DNA of 64,000 bases from an uncultured Saprospiraceae bacterium (GCA_905480605.1 CAJQRD010000003.1:1-64000), one strand, 5' to 3'. Shown: positions 54,111 to 62,795, numbered from the stretch's first letter. Made by a program: numbers and translations. Notes: generated by a model from the letters alone, not told the origin.

Positions 54111-55610
54111 ATGAGCAGCACCAATCAGGAAGATTATCGTGACTCAATTGCTACGGTGGATAACTCAGGCAAACGAATTTGGATTTATCCTAAAAAGCCC
54201 AAAGGTGGTTTTTATAATAAAAGAAAGCTAGTCACATATATACTATTACTGATCTTATTTGGATTACCATTTATAAAATACAATGGTAATCCACTGGTGC
54301 TTTTTAATATACCTAAAGGTGAGTTTATTATCTTTGGAATTTATTTTGCACCCCAAGATTTTCATCTCTTTGTAATTGCAATGCTCATCGGAATCGTTTT
54401 CATTGTCTTGTTTACTGTAATATTCGGTCGTATATTCTGCGGCTGGGTTTGTCCTCAAACAATATTTATGGAAATGGTATTCCGTCGTATTGAATACTGG
54501 ATAGAAGGTGACTACAAAGCACAAATAAGACTAAATAAGAGCAATTGGAATCAAAACAAGAAACTCGCGAAAAAAACATTAAAACATTTTCTATTTATTC
54601 TTGTATCAGCTGTAATTGCACATACTTTCTTGTCCTATATTATTGGTATTGATGCACTATGGGAATTGATGACATCACCAGTAGATGCTCATTGGACTGG
54701 ATTATTTGCAATGATAGGTTTTACAACAGTGTTCTATGGTGTATTTGCTTTTATGCGAGAGCAAGTGTGTACAACAATTTGTCCTTATGGTAGATTACAA
54801 GGTGTGTTGCTCGACGAAAACTCACTAGCTGTAGCTTATGATTTTGAAAGAGGTGAACCTAGAGGCAAATTGGTAAAGGCTAAAAAAGGGAAAAAATCTG
54901 AATGCAAAGATGGATGTTCGACATGTAAAACCAATGATTCCTCATGCCCATCAAAAACATTAAATGCCACATTGGAAAACTTCCTACCAGAACCCAAAGG
55001 AGATTGCATCGACTGTAACCTTTGTGTTCATGTCTGTCCAACTGGAATAGATATAAGAAACGGTACACAATTAGAATGTGTCAACTGTACTGCTTGTATG
55101 GATGCCTGTGATGAAGTCATGATTAAGATAAAGAAGCCCACAAGGTTGATTAGAATAGACAGTTATAATGGAATAGCAACAGGAGCCAGGTCACTTTGGA
55201 ATACAAGAGTAGCGGCATACTCCCTCGTATTAATATCCCTAATTGTCTTGGAGTCATTTCTATTTATATCTAGATCAAGTATTGAAACTCTATTCTTACG
55301 TACTCCTGGAATGCTTTACCAAAAACAAGACGATGGTTACATAAGTAATCTATACAATTACCAATTGATAAATAAAACAGATTTAGAATCTGAAATAACA
55401 TTTATTGTAAAAGATATAGAAGGCGCGATAATTGAAGTAGTAGGTGAAGCACCAAGAACACAAATTAGAAAAATATCAGAAGGTGCAGTTTTTATAAAAC
55501 TACCAGCTTCATCACTTTCTTCTAGAAAAACAAATCTTGTTATAGAAGTCATCGCTGATGATAAAGTTATAGATAAAGTTAAAACAAGTTTTTTAGGACC
55601 AAGAAAATAA
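54111..55610 (+). CDS. ccoG: Cbb3 assembly ferredoxin CcoG
   Basis: A 499-residue membrane protein of the CcoG/FixG/RdxA family, which reduces copper for CcoN assembly. Membrane segments surround FCGWVCPQTIFMEMVFRRIE and CTTICPYGRLQGV. Two 4Fe-4S ferredoxin motifs follow: CIDCNLCVHVCP and CVNCTACMDACD. A C-terminal Ig-like domain (DLESEITFIVKDIEGA) completes it. It starts four bases after ccoP. Confidence 0.95.
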   Translation: MSSTNQEDYRDSIATVDNSGKRIWIYPKKPKGGFYNKRKLVTYILLLILFGLPFIKYNGNPLVLFNIPKGEFIIFGIYFAPQDFHLFVIAMLIGIVFIVLFTVIFGRIFCGWVCPQTIFMEMVFRRIEYWIEGDYKAQIRLNKSNWNQNKKLAKKTLKHFLFILVSAVIAHTFLSYIIGIDALWELMTSPVDAHWTGLFAMIGFTTVFYGVFAFMREQVCTTICPYGRLQGVLLDENSLAVAYDFERGEPRGKLVKAKKGKKSECKDGCSTCKTNDSSCPSKTLNATLENFLPEPKGDCIDCNLCVHVCPTGIDIRNGTQLECVNCTACMDACDEVMIKIKKPTRLIRIDSYNGIATGARSLWNTRVAAYSLVLISLIVLESFLFISRSSIETLFLRTPGMLYQKQDDGYISNLYNYQLINKTDLESEITFIVKDIEGAIIEVVGEAPRTQIRKISEGAVFIKLPASSLSSRKTNLVIEVIADDKVIDKVKTSFLGPRK

Positions 55611-55617
55611 AAACAAA

Positions 55618-56043
55618 ATGAAAATGAACTGGGGTTATGGCATAATGATTTTTTACATCTGCTTTGCAAGTACGTTGCTATTTGTTTTGATACAATCCTT
55701 TGGTGTCAAACACAACTTGGTTGTTGACAATTATTACGATAATGACCTGGCATATCAAACTACAATTGACAAAAAAAATAATTACTTAAAGTCAAATAAT
55801 GTTATTATTAAGACGAAGAAGAAAGAAGATAAAATTGAATTTAATTTTATACGCACCAAATCATTAAGTGGTAATATACACTTCTATCGTCCTTCAAATA
55901 AAGATGAGGATTTCATTATTCCTATTCTTGAAAGTACATTTACATTTGACACAAAAAATATTTCAAATGGCAAATGGAAGGTAAAGATAGACTGGCAAGA
56001 TGAAAATGTATTTTATTATCATGAAAAGGATATCTATTTGTAA
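55618..56043 (+). CDS. ccoH: FixH-family protein CcoH
   Basis: A 141-residue protein with one N-terminal membrane segment (IMIFYICFASTLLFVLIQSF) and a periplasmic beta-rich domain ending KWKVKIDWQDENVFYYHEKDIYL, the typical FixH end. It stabilises cbb3 during assembly. Its stop overlaps the start of the SafE-like gene by one base. Confidence 0.88.
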   Translation: MKMNWGYGIMIFYICFASTLLFVLIQSFGVKHNLVVDNYYDNDLAYQTTIDKKNNYLKSNNVIIKTKKKEDKIEFNFIRTKSLSGNIHFYRPSNKDEDFIIPILESTFTFDTKNISNGKWKVKIDWQDENVFYYHEKDIYL

Positions 56044-56741
56044 TGTACTACCTAGGACTGACATTGGGGCTTTTTGGAAGTTTGCATTGCATCGGAATGT
56101 GTGGTCCACTGGCAATAGCTTTCTGTATCAGACCCAATGCTACAAAGTCACAAATATTATTTAATGCCTTGACATACAATATAGGTCGAACATTAACCTA
56201 TACCCTATTGGGAATAATATTTGGATCAATAGGTTCGTTCCTCTTTCTAGTGGATCTTCAAAAATATCTCTCTATAATAATTGGAGTTATCCTCATAACC
56301 TCAGTGCTGTTTTCTTTAGATCTTGAATCGCGTTTTAATAAGATTTCCTTTTTAAGCAGGATCAATTTTTATATAAAAAACAAGATATCAAAACTTGTAA
56401 GTTTATCCCAGACCAAATCACCATTGAGCTTAGGAATGATTAATGGTTTGCTTCCATGTGGGTTGGTTTACTTAGCCATAGCTGGAGCATTATCTTCACA
56501 GACTATGATGAGTGGTGCATTGTTTATGATGATGTTTGGATTAGGCACAATCCCGGCCTTATTTTTATTAGTTATCGGTTCTCAATCTATTAGTCCAAAA
56601 ATAAGGTCCAGATTTAGGCAGTCCCTTCCTTTTGTAAATATTCTATTTGGTATATTCTTAATCTACAGAGGTGTAGCGGTGGATATGCCAGAGAGTTTAA
56701 ATTTTTGGGAGGCGATTAAGAATCCTATTTTATGTCATTAG
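56043..56741 (+). CDS. SafE/TauE-like membrane protein of the cbb3 operon
   Basis: A 232-residue protein with six to seven membrane segments. The start, GLFGSLHCIGMCGPLAIAF, carries the HCxxMCGP motif of the DsbD-like sulfite-exporter/SafE family found next to cbb3 and copper genes. It is likely to handle copper or thiol redox for oxidase assembly (inference from context). Last gene of the operon. Confidence 0.87.
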   Translation: MYYLGLTLGLFGSLHCIGMCGPLAIAFCIRPNATKSQILFNALTYNIGRTLTYTLLGIIFGSIGSFLFLVDLQKYLSIIIGVILITSVLFSLDLESRFNKISFLSRINFYIKNKISKLVSLSQTKSPLSLGMINGLLPCGLVYLAIAGALSSQTMMSGALFMMMFGLGTIPALFLLVIGSQSISPKIRSRFRQSLPFVNILFGIFLIYRGVAVDMPESLNFWEAIKNPILCH

Positions 56742-56865
56742 TTTTATTTAGTCGACAAATAGATCCGCAATCAATTAAATAGACAACCACACATAATTAT
56801 AAAAAAGACCGAACTGAATAGCCCGACCTCTTCTAGAATACCCAATCTAAAAATGATCATTATTC

Positions 56866-57234
56866 TTATTTTACAATTACTGTTGATGACATTTCCACAA
56901 CACCTCTGTTTAAAAACAAAAATGTATATTGACCTTTCTCAAAAAGAGATTTGCTTATTGTTATTTTTTTAGAGTTTATTAGAAGATGATATATAACATC
57001 ACCAATACTATTTACTACATATATTACATCTACGATTTCAGAAGTCTTAAAAATGATAGAAGAATTAGAATTGCTGTAATTTAGTTCCAAAAAATAATTA
57101 TTACCATTTTCAGTATCAACACTTACAAAAATTTCATTATTTTCAAAAATCAAATCTTTATCTAAAAAATTGTTTGCAGATAAATTACCTGAAACCATAA
57201 TAACCAATAATAAAAGAAAATTTGAATACTTCAT
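56866..57234 (-). CDS. Small exported protein of unknown function
   Basis: About 122 residues from MKYSNFLL (57234), which begins a proper signal peptide (LLLLVIMVSGNLSAN). The longer frame from 57279 adds 15 charged residues. The rest is Asn- and Ser-rich beta structure (FVSVDTENGNNYFLELNY, SIIFKTSEIVDVIYVVN) ending in a sorting-domain-like tail (LFEKGQYTFLFLNRGVVEMSSTVIVK). It may be a stand-alone small T9SS-like or DUF3244-like domain protein. Convergent with the SafE-like gene. Confidence 0.6.
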   Translation of the reverse strand: MKYSNFLLLLVIMVSGNLSANNFLDKDLIFENNEIFVSVDTENGNNYFLELNYSNSNSSIIFKTSEIVDVIYVVNSIGDVIYHLLINSKKITISKSLFEKGQYTFLFLNRGVVEMSSTVIVK

Positions 57235-57386
57235 TTTGTAGTGTTTACTATTTTGACGTTCTAAAAACTTAAGCGTCACTACTTCAAGGAGATAATAGAA
57301 GGTAATGTAAGGTAGTTGTCATACTTCATGTTAAATGCAAAACAGTTTACATTTAATACCAGTATTATTGAATCAGTTCTATTTAA

Positions 57387-59768
57387 TTAAATGCTTTTCA
57401 CTTTTAATCGAAAAACGATCAATGAAACAGAAAGACCGTATATTATTACGGTTATTGAACTCAAAGGCATTAAAATAGCAGCAACAACAGGACTTAGGTT
57501 TCCTGTTATTGCAAATGCTAAACCTATAACATTGTATAGAAAAGCTAGGAAAAAAGCACCATAAACTATTTTACGCGCAGCTTTAATGAAGCCTATAAAC
57601 TGATCAAACTTTGAAAACACATCAGCCTGAATAATAGCGTCACATGCTGGTGAAAAATTATTAACATCATCAGATATTACAATACCAATATCACTTTGTT
57701 TTAAGGCTCCTGCATCATTAAGGCCATCGCCAATCATCATCACTTTTACATCATCCCTTTGCAATGATCTTATATAATTTAATTTATCATCTGGCGAGGC
57801 ATTAAATGTCAAACTAATATCACTACCAAATAACTTCTGCATTCTTGAGGCTTCATTATTGCTGTCACCAGATAAAAGTGACAAACCAAATTGCTGGTGT
57901 AATGAACCAATAACTTCTTTAATATTGTTTCGAAGATTGTGTTTAATTTCAAAACACCCTTTATAGATTCCATCAATTTCGACAAACACACCGGACTTAA
58001 CACTCTTATCCAAATTGAATATAAAAGCATCCGAGCCAAGTTTTAAAGTGCTGCCTTGATAGTGAGTAACAAGCCCAGATCCAACCGTCTCATTGAAACT
58101 CTCTACCTCAGCAGTCAATACTTTTTTGTACTTATCTACAATTGCTTTACTCAAAGGATGATTAGAATGTATACAAGAGGATTTGATCAGTATTAGTTCT
58201 TGATTTGATAAATTCTCCCCGTCAAAAAGAACAGTCATTCTTTGACTGTCTGTTATTGTTCCTGTCTTATCAAATACTGTATGTTCGACATCTTGAATGC
58301 GCTCAATGGCTTGGATGTTGCGAATATGAAATCCAGCCTTAGATAAAAAACGCAAAATATTTCCATATGTAAAAGGGATAGCCAATGCCAAAGCACATGG
58401 ACAAGCCACTATCAATACAGAAGTAAATACTGTAAATGCCCTTGATGTATCAATCATTAACCAAATAGCAAAAGTTAAAAGGGCCAATAATAAAATAGAT
58501 ATCGTAAAATATTTTGAAATCCTATCAATCAACAAACTTGAACTGCTAGACTGTTGATCTTTAAATACTTTTTCATTCCAAAGTTGCGTCAATTGAGACT
58601 GATCAACCTTCTTTTGAACAAGGACCTCTAAGCTCTCTCCTACTTGTCTGCCACCGGCCAGTAATGAATCCCCTTTTACTTTGCTTAACAAATCGGATTC
58701 ACCAGTTACAAAACTGTAATCAATACGCGCATGACCCTTCACCAGTTCGCAATCTACAGGTATAAGTTCTAGGTTGCGAATTAACAGCGTGTCTCCAATA
58801 TTAATTTTATCTATAGAAATAGACAGCCATTGACCCGCCGTTTTTAAAGTAGAAGAAATTGGGAAATAGGACTTATATGTTCTATCAAAATCTAATTGCT
58901 TGTACGTAAAGGATTGGAACCATTTTCCAATTAACAAAAAGAAAATAAATCCAGACAAACTGTCAAGATACCCTTCACCTACTTGAAATAAAATCTCATA
59001 AACACTGCGTAAAAACAAAGTTGACATTCCTAATATAATTGGAAAATCAAGGTTTAGCTGACCATGTTTTAATGATATAAATGCAGATTTGAAATAATCG
59101 GATGCGCTATACAACAATACCGGAATAATAAGTGCGGTATTAATATATCCCAAATAAAATGCAGAACGTGCTTCGTGAAAACCGAGATACTCCGGAAAAC
59201 TTAAGAGCATGATATTTCCAAAAGCAAAACCAGCCAAGCCAATTTTATAGATCAATGATCTATCAATATTTACAGATGATTTTTCCTCCAACTGATCAAA
59301 TTGCAAGATAGGCTCATAACCAATATTAACAAGCAGTTGAACAAGTCCCTTCAAAGAAAGAGTCTCAGTGTGAAACTGAAACGTTGCTTCTTTTTTTAAG
59401 AAATCAACCTTAGCAAAAAAGATTGATTCATTTAATTTTGATATATTTTCCAATAAATACAAGCATGCGCTACAATGAATTTGAGGTAACTTCAATTTTA
59501 CTCTAGCTATACCATTTTCATTAAACGCTAATAATTTTTCTATTACTGAATCATCATCAAGAAAATCTAAATGAGAAGCGTTTTTCTGTTTTAATGAAAT
59601 ACCAGGATGGTTTTCAAATTTATAATAATCAGTTAGGTTATTATCGTCTAAAATTTGATACACCATCAAGCATCCATTACAGCAAAAAGAATGCTGCTCA
59701 ATTGTGTGAGACTCGGTAGTACAGGGATCACCGCAATGTTTACATTTGACCATAACATCGATTGACAT
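57387..59768 (-). CDS. ccoI: Copper-transporting P1B ATPase CcoI
   Basis: A 793-residue ATPase that exports copper for cbb3 assembly (FixI/CcoI type). Domain order: N-terminal ATPase-associated metal-binding domain with CKHCGDPC and FCCNGCLMVYQIL; a degenerate HMA with HCSACLYLL; eight membrane segments; the A-domain VTGES; the CPC motif VACPCALALAIP; DKTGTIT with phospho-Asp500; and the hinge GDGLNDAGAL. It is downstream of a 33-residue ORF and of a regulon promoter at 59927-59960. Confidence 0.95.
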   Translation of the reverse strand: MSIDVMVKCKHCGDPCTTESHTIEQHSFCCNGCLMVYQILDDNNLTDYYKFENHPGISLKQKNASHLDFLDDDSVIEKLLAFNENGIARVKLKLPQIHCSACLYLLENISKLNESIFFAKVDFLKKEATFQFHTETLSLKGLVQLLVNIGYEPILQFDQLEEKSSVNIDRSLIYKIGLAGFAFGNIMLLSFPEYLGFHEARSAFYLGYINTALIIPVLLYSASDYFKSAFISLKHGQLNLDFPIILGMSTLFLRSVYEILFQVGEGYLDSLSGFIFFLLIGKWFQSFTYKQLDFDRTYKSYFPISSTLKTAGQWLSISIDKINIGDTLLIRNLELIPVDCELVKGHARIDYSFVTGESDLLSKVKGDSLLAGGRQVGESLEVLVQKKVDQSQLTQLWNEKVFKDQQSSSSSLLIDRISKYFTISILLLALLTFAIWLMIDTSRAFTVFTSVLIVACPCALALAIPFTYGNILRFLSKAGFHIRNIQAIERIQDVEHTVFDKTGTITDSQRMTVLFDGENLSNQELILIKSSCIHSNHPLSKAIVDKYKKVLTAEVESFNETVGSGLVTHYQGSTLKLGSDAFIFNLDKSVKSGVFVEIDGIYKGCFEIKHNLRNNIKEVIGSLHQQFGLSLLSGDSNNEASRMQKLFGSDISLTFNASPDDKLNYIRSLQRDDVKVMMIGDGLNDAGALKQSDIGIVISDDVNNFSPACDAIIQADVFSKFDQFIGFIKAARKIVYGAFFLAFLYNVIGLAFAITGNLSPVVAAILMPLSSITVIIYGLSVSLIVFRLKVKSI

Positions 59769-59778
59769 ATTTGGTCTA

Positions 59779-59880
59779 TTAAGGTGTCACATATAAAATG
59801 GTTGATATAAGAGCTATATTAATCAAGATAATAAAGGATACACCTAGGGTGAACTCTTTGATTGAAGCGTGATTTTGCAT
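59779..59880 (-). CDS. 33-residue membrane protein upstream of ccoI
   Basis: The minus strand encodes MQNHASIKEFTLGVSFIILI followed by NIALISTILYVTP: a short cytosolic head and one membrane segment. It ends ten bases before ccoI. A regulon promoter (TATTTTTG at 59903-59896, exactly 29.5 bp from the centre of the nearest TGA-N6-TCA) lies upstream, so the transcript would begin about 11 bases before this ATG. This makes it a likely real small protein, perhaps an accessory of CcoI or of the oxidase; it is too short for homology. Confidence 0.55.
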   Translation of the reverse strand: MQNHASIKEFTLGVSFIILINIALISTILYVTP

Positions 59881-59895
59881 AATATTTCTTTTTTT

Positions 59896-59991
59896 CAAAA
59901 ATAAGGAAGGCTTCAAAATACAAAGGTGATTCTAATCATTATTAACAATGACATGCATCATCATAGACACTATGAACTGTACATACATTTG
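59896..59991. promoter_or_regulatory. Divergent regulon promoter of hemN and ccoI
   Basis: Two full sites, TGATTCTAATCA (59927-59938) and TGACATGCATCA (59949-59960), centres 22 bp apart. On the plus strand TACATTTG (59984-59991) begins 29.5 bp past the second centre; on the minus strand TATTTTTG (59903-59896) begins 29.5 bp past the first. Both are full TAnnTTTG matches. This is the cleanest example of the regulon promoter and works symmetrically in both directions. Confidence 0.85.
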
Positions 59992-60008
59992 GGGCTTAAA
60001 GTGCCAAT

Positions 60009-61376
60009 ATGGAACACATTAAGTCATCTAATTCGTTACTTGAAAAGTACAACACAAGGGTTCCTCGTTATACAAGCTACCCTACTGTACCGCATTGGAA
60101 CACTATCCCGCCCACCCAAGAACAATGGTTTTCATTATTGAGGGAAAATTATAAATCAAAAGACGGATTTAGTCTTTATATTCATCTTCCTTTTTGTGAG
60201 GCGTTGTGCACATATTGTGGCTGTAATAAGAGAATTACAAAAAATCACGCAGTTGAATCACCTTACATCAATGCCGTTATAAAAGAGTGGAAGATTTACT
60301 TAAACGAACTCGAAGAAAGACCAATAATCAGGGAGATTCATCTAGGTGGAGGGACACCAACTTTTTTCAGCCCAAGTCAACTTAACAGATTGATTTCTAC
60401 AATTATAGATACTTCAACACTTACAAAAGATGCGGACTTAAGCTTTGAAGCGCATCCCAGCTCAACTACATATGAGCATTTATCAACTTTAAAAAAATTA
60501 GGTTTTAGTAGAATTAGCATTGGCGTACAAGACGTATCTCCAGAGATATTAAAAGCCATTAACCGTCATCAAACAATTGATCAAATCAATGATGTTACAA
60601 ATTGGGCCAGATCTCTTAGATATACATCTGTAAATTATGACATTATTTATGGTCTACCCTTCCAACAAGATCATAACATAACACAGACAATAAAATTGAT
60701 TGCAGATAATAAACCAGACAGAATAGCTCTTTACAGTTATGCTCATGTACCTTGGAAGAGTACAAGTCAAAGAGCATTTACGATCAATGATATTCCAAAA
60801 GGTCAGGAAAAAGCACGCTTGTTTCAATTGAGTAAAACTCTTTTAAAGACATTAGGGTATAAATCAGTTGGCATGGACCACTTTTGCCTTGAAGATGATG
60901 CACTTTATCAATCATTCATAACAGGTAACATGCACAGAAACTTTATGGGCTATACGCCTAATTTCACAAAGTGCAGTATTGCATTAGGAACTTCGTCAAT
61001 AAGTGATGCTTGGAATGTCTATGTGCAAAATGAGAAAAAAGTTGAAACGTATCAAGAAATTATCAATACGGGTAAGTTACCAATAATCAAAGGTCACTTG
61101 TTAAGTAATGAAGAAACACTGATGCGGAAAACATTTTTAGACCTGATGTGTAAAAACGAAATTGAATTAAATCAAAATGACAAAAAATTTAACTTAATAA
61201 AACCATACTTGGAGAATCTTACTGAATTATCAGATGATGGTTTGGTTAAATTATATGATCAAAAAATCAAAGTCACAGAAAAAGGGCAACTGTTTATTCG
61301 GAATATATGTTCGAGTATAGATCCATTGTTTCAAAATACAGAAAGCACAAAAGAGCTGTTTAGTTCAGCCATATAA
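60009..61376 (+). CDS. hemN: Oxygen-independent coproporphyrinogen III oxidase
   Basis: A 455-residue radical SAM enzyme that makes protoporphyrinogen IX without oxygen. The 4Fe-4S cluster motif CEALCTYC (Cys63, Cys67, Cys70) with the following Gly-Cys is present, then HLGGGTPTF, and NYDIIYGLPFQ near the middle. The full HemN C-terminal domain follows. It is a classic FixK/FNR target and here sits behind a perfect regulon promoter. Haem made this way serves the cbb3 oxidase at low oxygen. Confidence 0.96.
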   Translation: MEHIKSSNSLLEKYNTRVPRYTSYPTVPHWNTIPPTQEQWFSLLRENYKSKDGFSLYIHLPFCEALCTYCGCNKRITKNHAVESPYINAVIKEWKIYLNELEERPIIREIHLGGGTPTFFSPSQLNRLISTIIDTSTLTKDADLSFEAHPSSTTYEHLSTLKKLGFSRISIGVQDVSPEILKAINRHQTIDQINDVTNWARSLRYTSVNYDIIYGLPFQQDHNITQTIKLIADNKPDRIALYSYAHVPWKSTSQRAFTINDIPKGQEKARLFQLSKTLLKTLGYKSVGMDHFCLEDDALYQSFITGNMHRNFMGYTPNFTKCSIALGTSSISDAWNVYVQNEKKVETYQEIINTGKLPIIKGHLLSNEETLMRKTFLDLMCKNEIELNQNDKKFNLIKPYLENLTELSDDGLVKLYDQKIKVTEKGQLFIRNICSSIDPLFQNTESTKELFSSAI

Positions 61377-61399
61377 ATTATAAAGTAGATGAGTTATAC

Positions 61400-61669
61400 T
61401 TACTTCATTTTATTAACCTTGCCAATCATACAACTTACATAAGACTTTGCAGTTTCAATTACTGTGGGGTCGTTTTCCGTATAACCAGCTTTGGCAAGAT
61501 CAGATACTATATTATAAGCTATTTTTTCATCGGGAGCATCAAATGAAACCGAGCCAGATTCAACATCAACATTTACCACAGCCTGCTTATTGATAGCTTT
61601 TATTTTTTGCTCAACCGTATGAGCACAACCCCCACATTTGATATTATTTAAAATATATGTAAAATCCAT
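61400..61669 (-). CDS. Heavy-metal-associated (HMA) domain protein
   Basis: About 89 residues from MDFTYIL at 61669, seven bases after the stop of the receiver-CRP gene; a longer frame to 61696 would overlap it. The HMA motif is KCGGCAHTV (CxxC), the usual copper site, in a beta-alpha-beta-beta-alpha-beta domain, with a short C-terminal extension ending VSCMIGKVNKMK. Likely a copper chaperone for CcoI or cbb3 assembly. Confidence 0.8.
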   Translation of the reverse strand: MDFTYILNNIKCGGCAHTVEQKIKAINKQAVVNVDVESGSVSFDAPDEKIAYNIVSDLAKAGYTENDPTVIETAKSYVSCMIGKVNKMK

Positions 61670-61676
61670 CTTTTTT

Positions 61677-62717
61677 TTATTGGGGTATACATTCAAGACC
61701 TTTCATATTTAAAATTTCAATTTTTCCACTTTTCACCTGGATAAGACCTTCAGATTTAAAGTCAGATATTGTACGAATAGTTGTTTCCTTTGCAGTACCT
61801 GCTAGGGATGCCAAATCTTCTCGCTTTACATCCAAGACATCCATGCTTGTATTTTTTTGTAATTCCAACAAAGCATGAGCAACTTTTTTCCTTACCGAAC
61901 TGTAAGCCAAGTTTATCAATTGTCGTTCAGTATGATCCGCATGTTTAGCCAACATGGATATAAACTTAGCAGCAAAGTCTCTATTGTTAAAAAGTAACAT
62001 TTTAAAGTCTTCTTTTGGGATAAGTCGGATTTCAGCATCTTCGATTACCATTGCGGTATCATCATATTTATTACCAGTGATAAGTGGAACGAATCCGAAA
62101 AAATCGCCAGGTCCATACAATTGGGTTATAAGTTCTTTCCCAATTTCATTTGTTTCAAAACATTTTACTTGCCCCTTGATAATAAAATATAACCAACTGG
62201 GATAATTTCCTGAATTATAAATAGTATTTTTTTTCTGAAAGCTTCTCACCTCCCTATCTTCAGATAGTTTGCTTAATGCTTCTTCGCCTTTAGCCTCATT
62301 GATAAGAAGACGAATACCTTCATCTGAATTGTCAACAACTTTTAAGCGATCAGCTTTTGCAAGGCGTATTTCAATGGATTCCAAAAGTTCAACATCATCA
62401 AAAGGTTTGGTAATGTAATCATCTGCACCCAAGCCCATACCTTTCCTAAAATCTTGTTTTTCCACTTTTGCAGTTAAAAACATAAATGGTATGTCCATAA
62501 GTTCAGGTGAATTATTTAATATTTTCAAAACACCAAAACCATCAAGTTCTGGCATCATAACATCACAAATTATCAAATCAGGTCTATTTTCTTCAGCTGA
62601 TCTCACCCCAATTTTACCATTCTCGGCAGTGAGTACATTATAACCAGAAAGCTCTAATATTTCAGCTAAATTCTCCCTAACCTCCTGAGTATCTTCAATT
62701 ACTAGAATTTTTTTCAT
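61677..62717 (-). CDS. Receiver-CRP/FNR fusion response regulator
   Basis: A 346-residue regulator. Residues 1-120 are a receiver domain (phospho-Asp52 in ICDVMMPELDG, LTAKV, Lys104 in TKPFD). Residues about 150-265 are a cNMP-binding-type beta-roll (YNSGNYPSWLYFIIKGQV, GPGDFFGF). Residues about 275-346 are a CRP-type winged helix with the recognition helix AGTAKETTIRTISDF (Glu and Arg at the CRP DNA-contact positions). There are no FNR-type cysteines at the N-terminus, so it does not sense oxygen itself; the FixL-like kinase is the likely input. Confidence 0.93.
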   Translation of the reverse strand: MKKILVIEDTQEVRENLAEILELSGYNVLTAENGKIGVRSAEENRPDLIICDVMMPELDGFGVLKILNNSPELMDIPFMFLTAKVEKQDFRKGMGLGADDYITKPFDDVELLESIEIRLAKADRLKVVDNSDEGIRLLINEAKGEEALSKLSEDREVRSFQKKNTIYNSGNYPSWLYFIIKGQVKCFETNEIGKELITQLYGPGDFFGFVPLITGNKYDDTAMVIEDAEIRLIPKEDFKMLLFNNRDFAAKFISMLAKHADHTERQLINLAYSSVRKKVAHALLELQKNTSMDVLDVKREDLASLAGTAKETTIRTISDFKSEGLIQVKSGKIEILNMKGLECIPQ

Positions 62718-62738
62718 TTTGTTGACGTTCTATTTACA

Positions 62739-62795
62739 CAAATATAATAAAAGTCCCCATATGACTAAAATCACCCTAAGCTATGACATGTATCA
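62739..62795. promoter_or_regulatory. Divergent regulon site between receiver-CRP and CBS/USP genes
   Basis: TGACTAAAATCA (62762-62773) and TGACATGTATCA (62784-62795), both full, centres 22 bp apart. For the plus-strand CBS gene GATCTTTG (62819-62826) starts 29.5 bp past the second centre (activation). On the minus strand a full TATATTTG lies at 62746-62739, only 21.5 bp from the nearer centre, so binding there would cover the -33 region of the regulator gene and suggests repression (inference). Confidence 0.7.

Noticed and set aside
56803-56835. Possible terminator after the cbb3 operon (GACCGAAC / GCCCGACC)
   Set aside because: The two arms look alike but are not complementary, so no stem can form.
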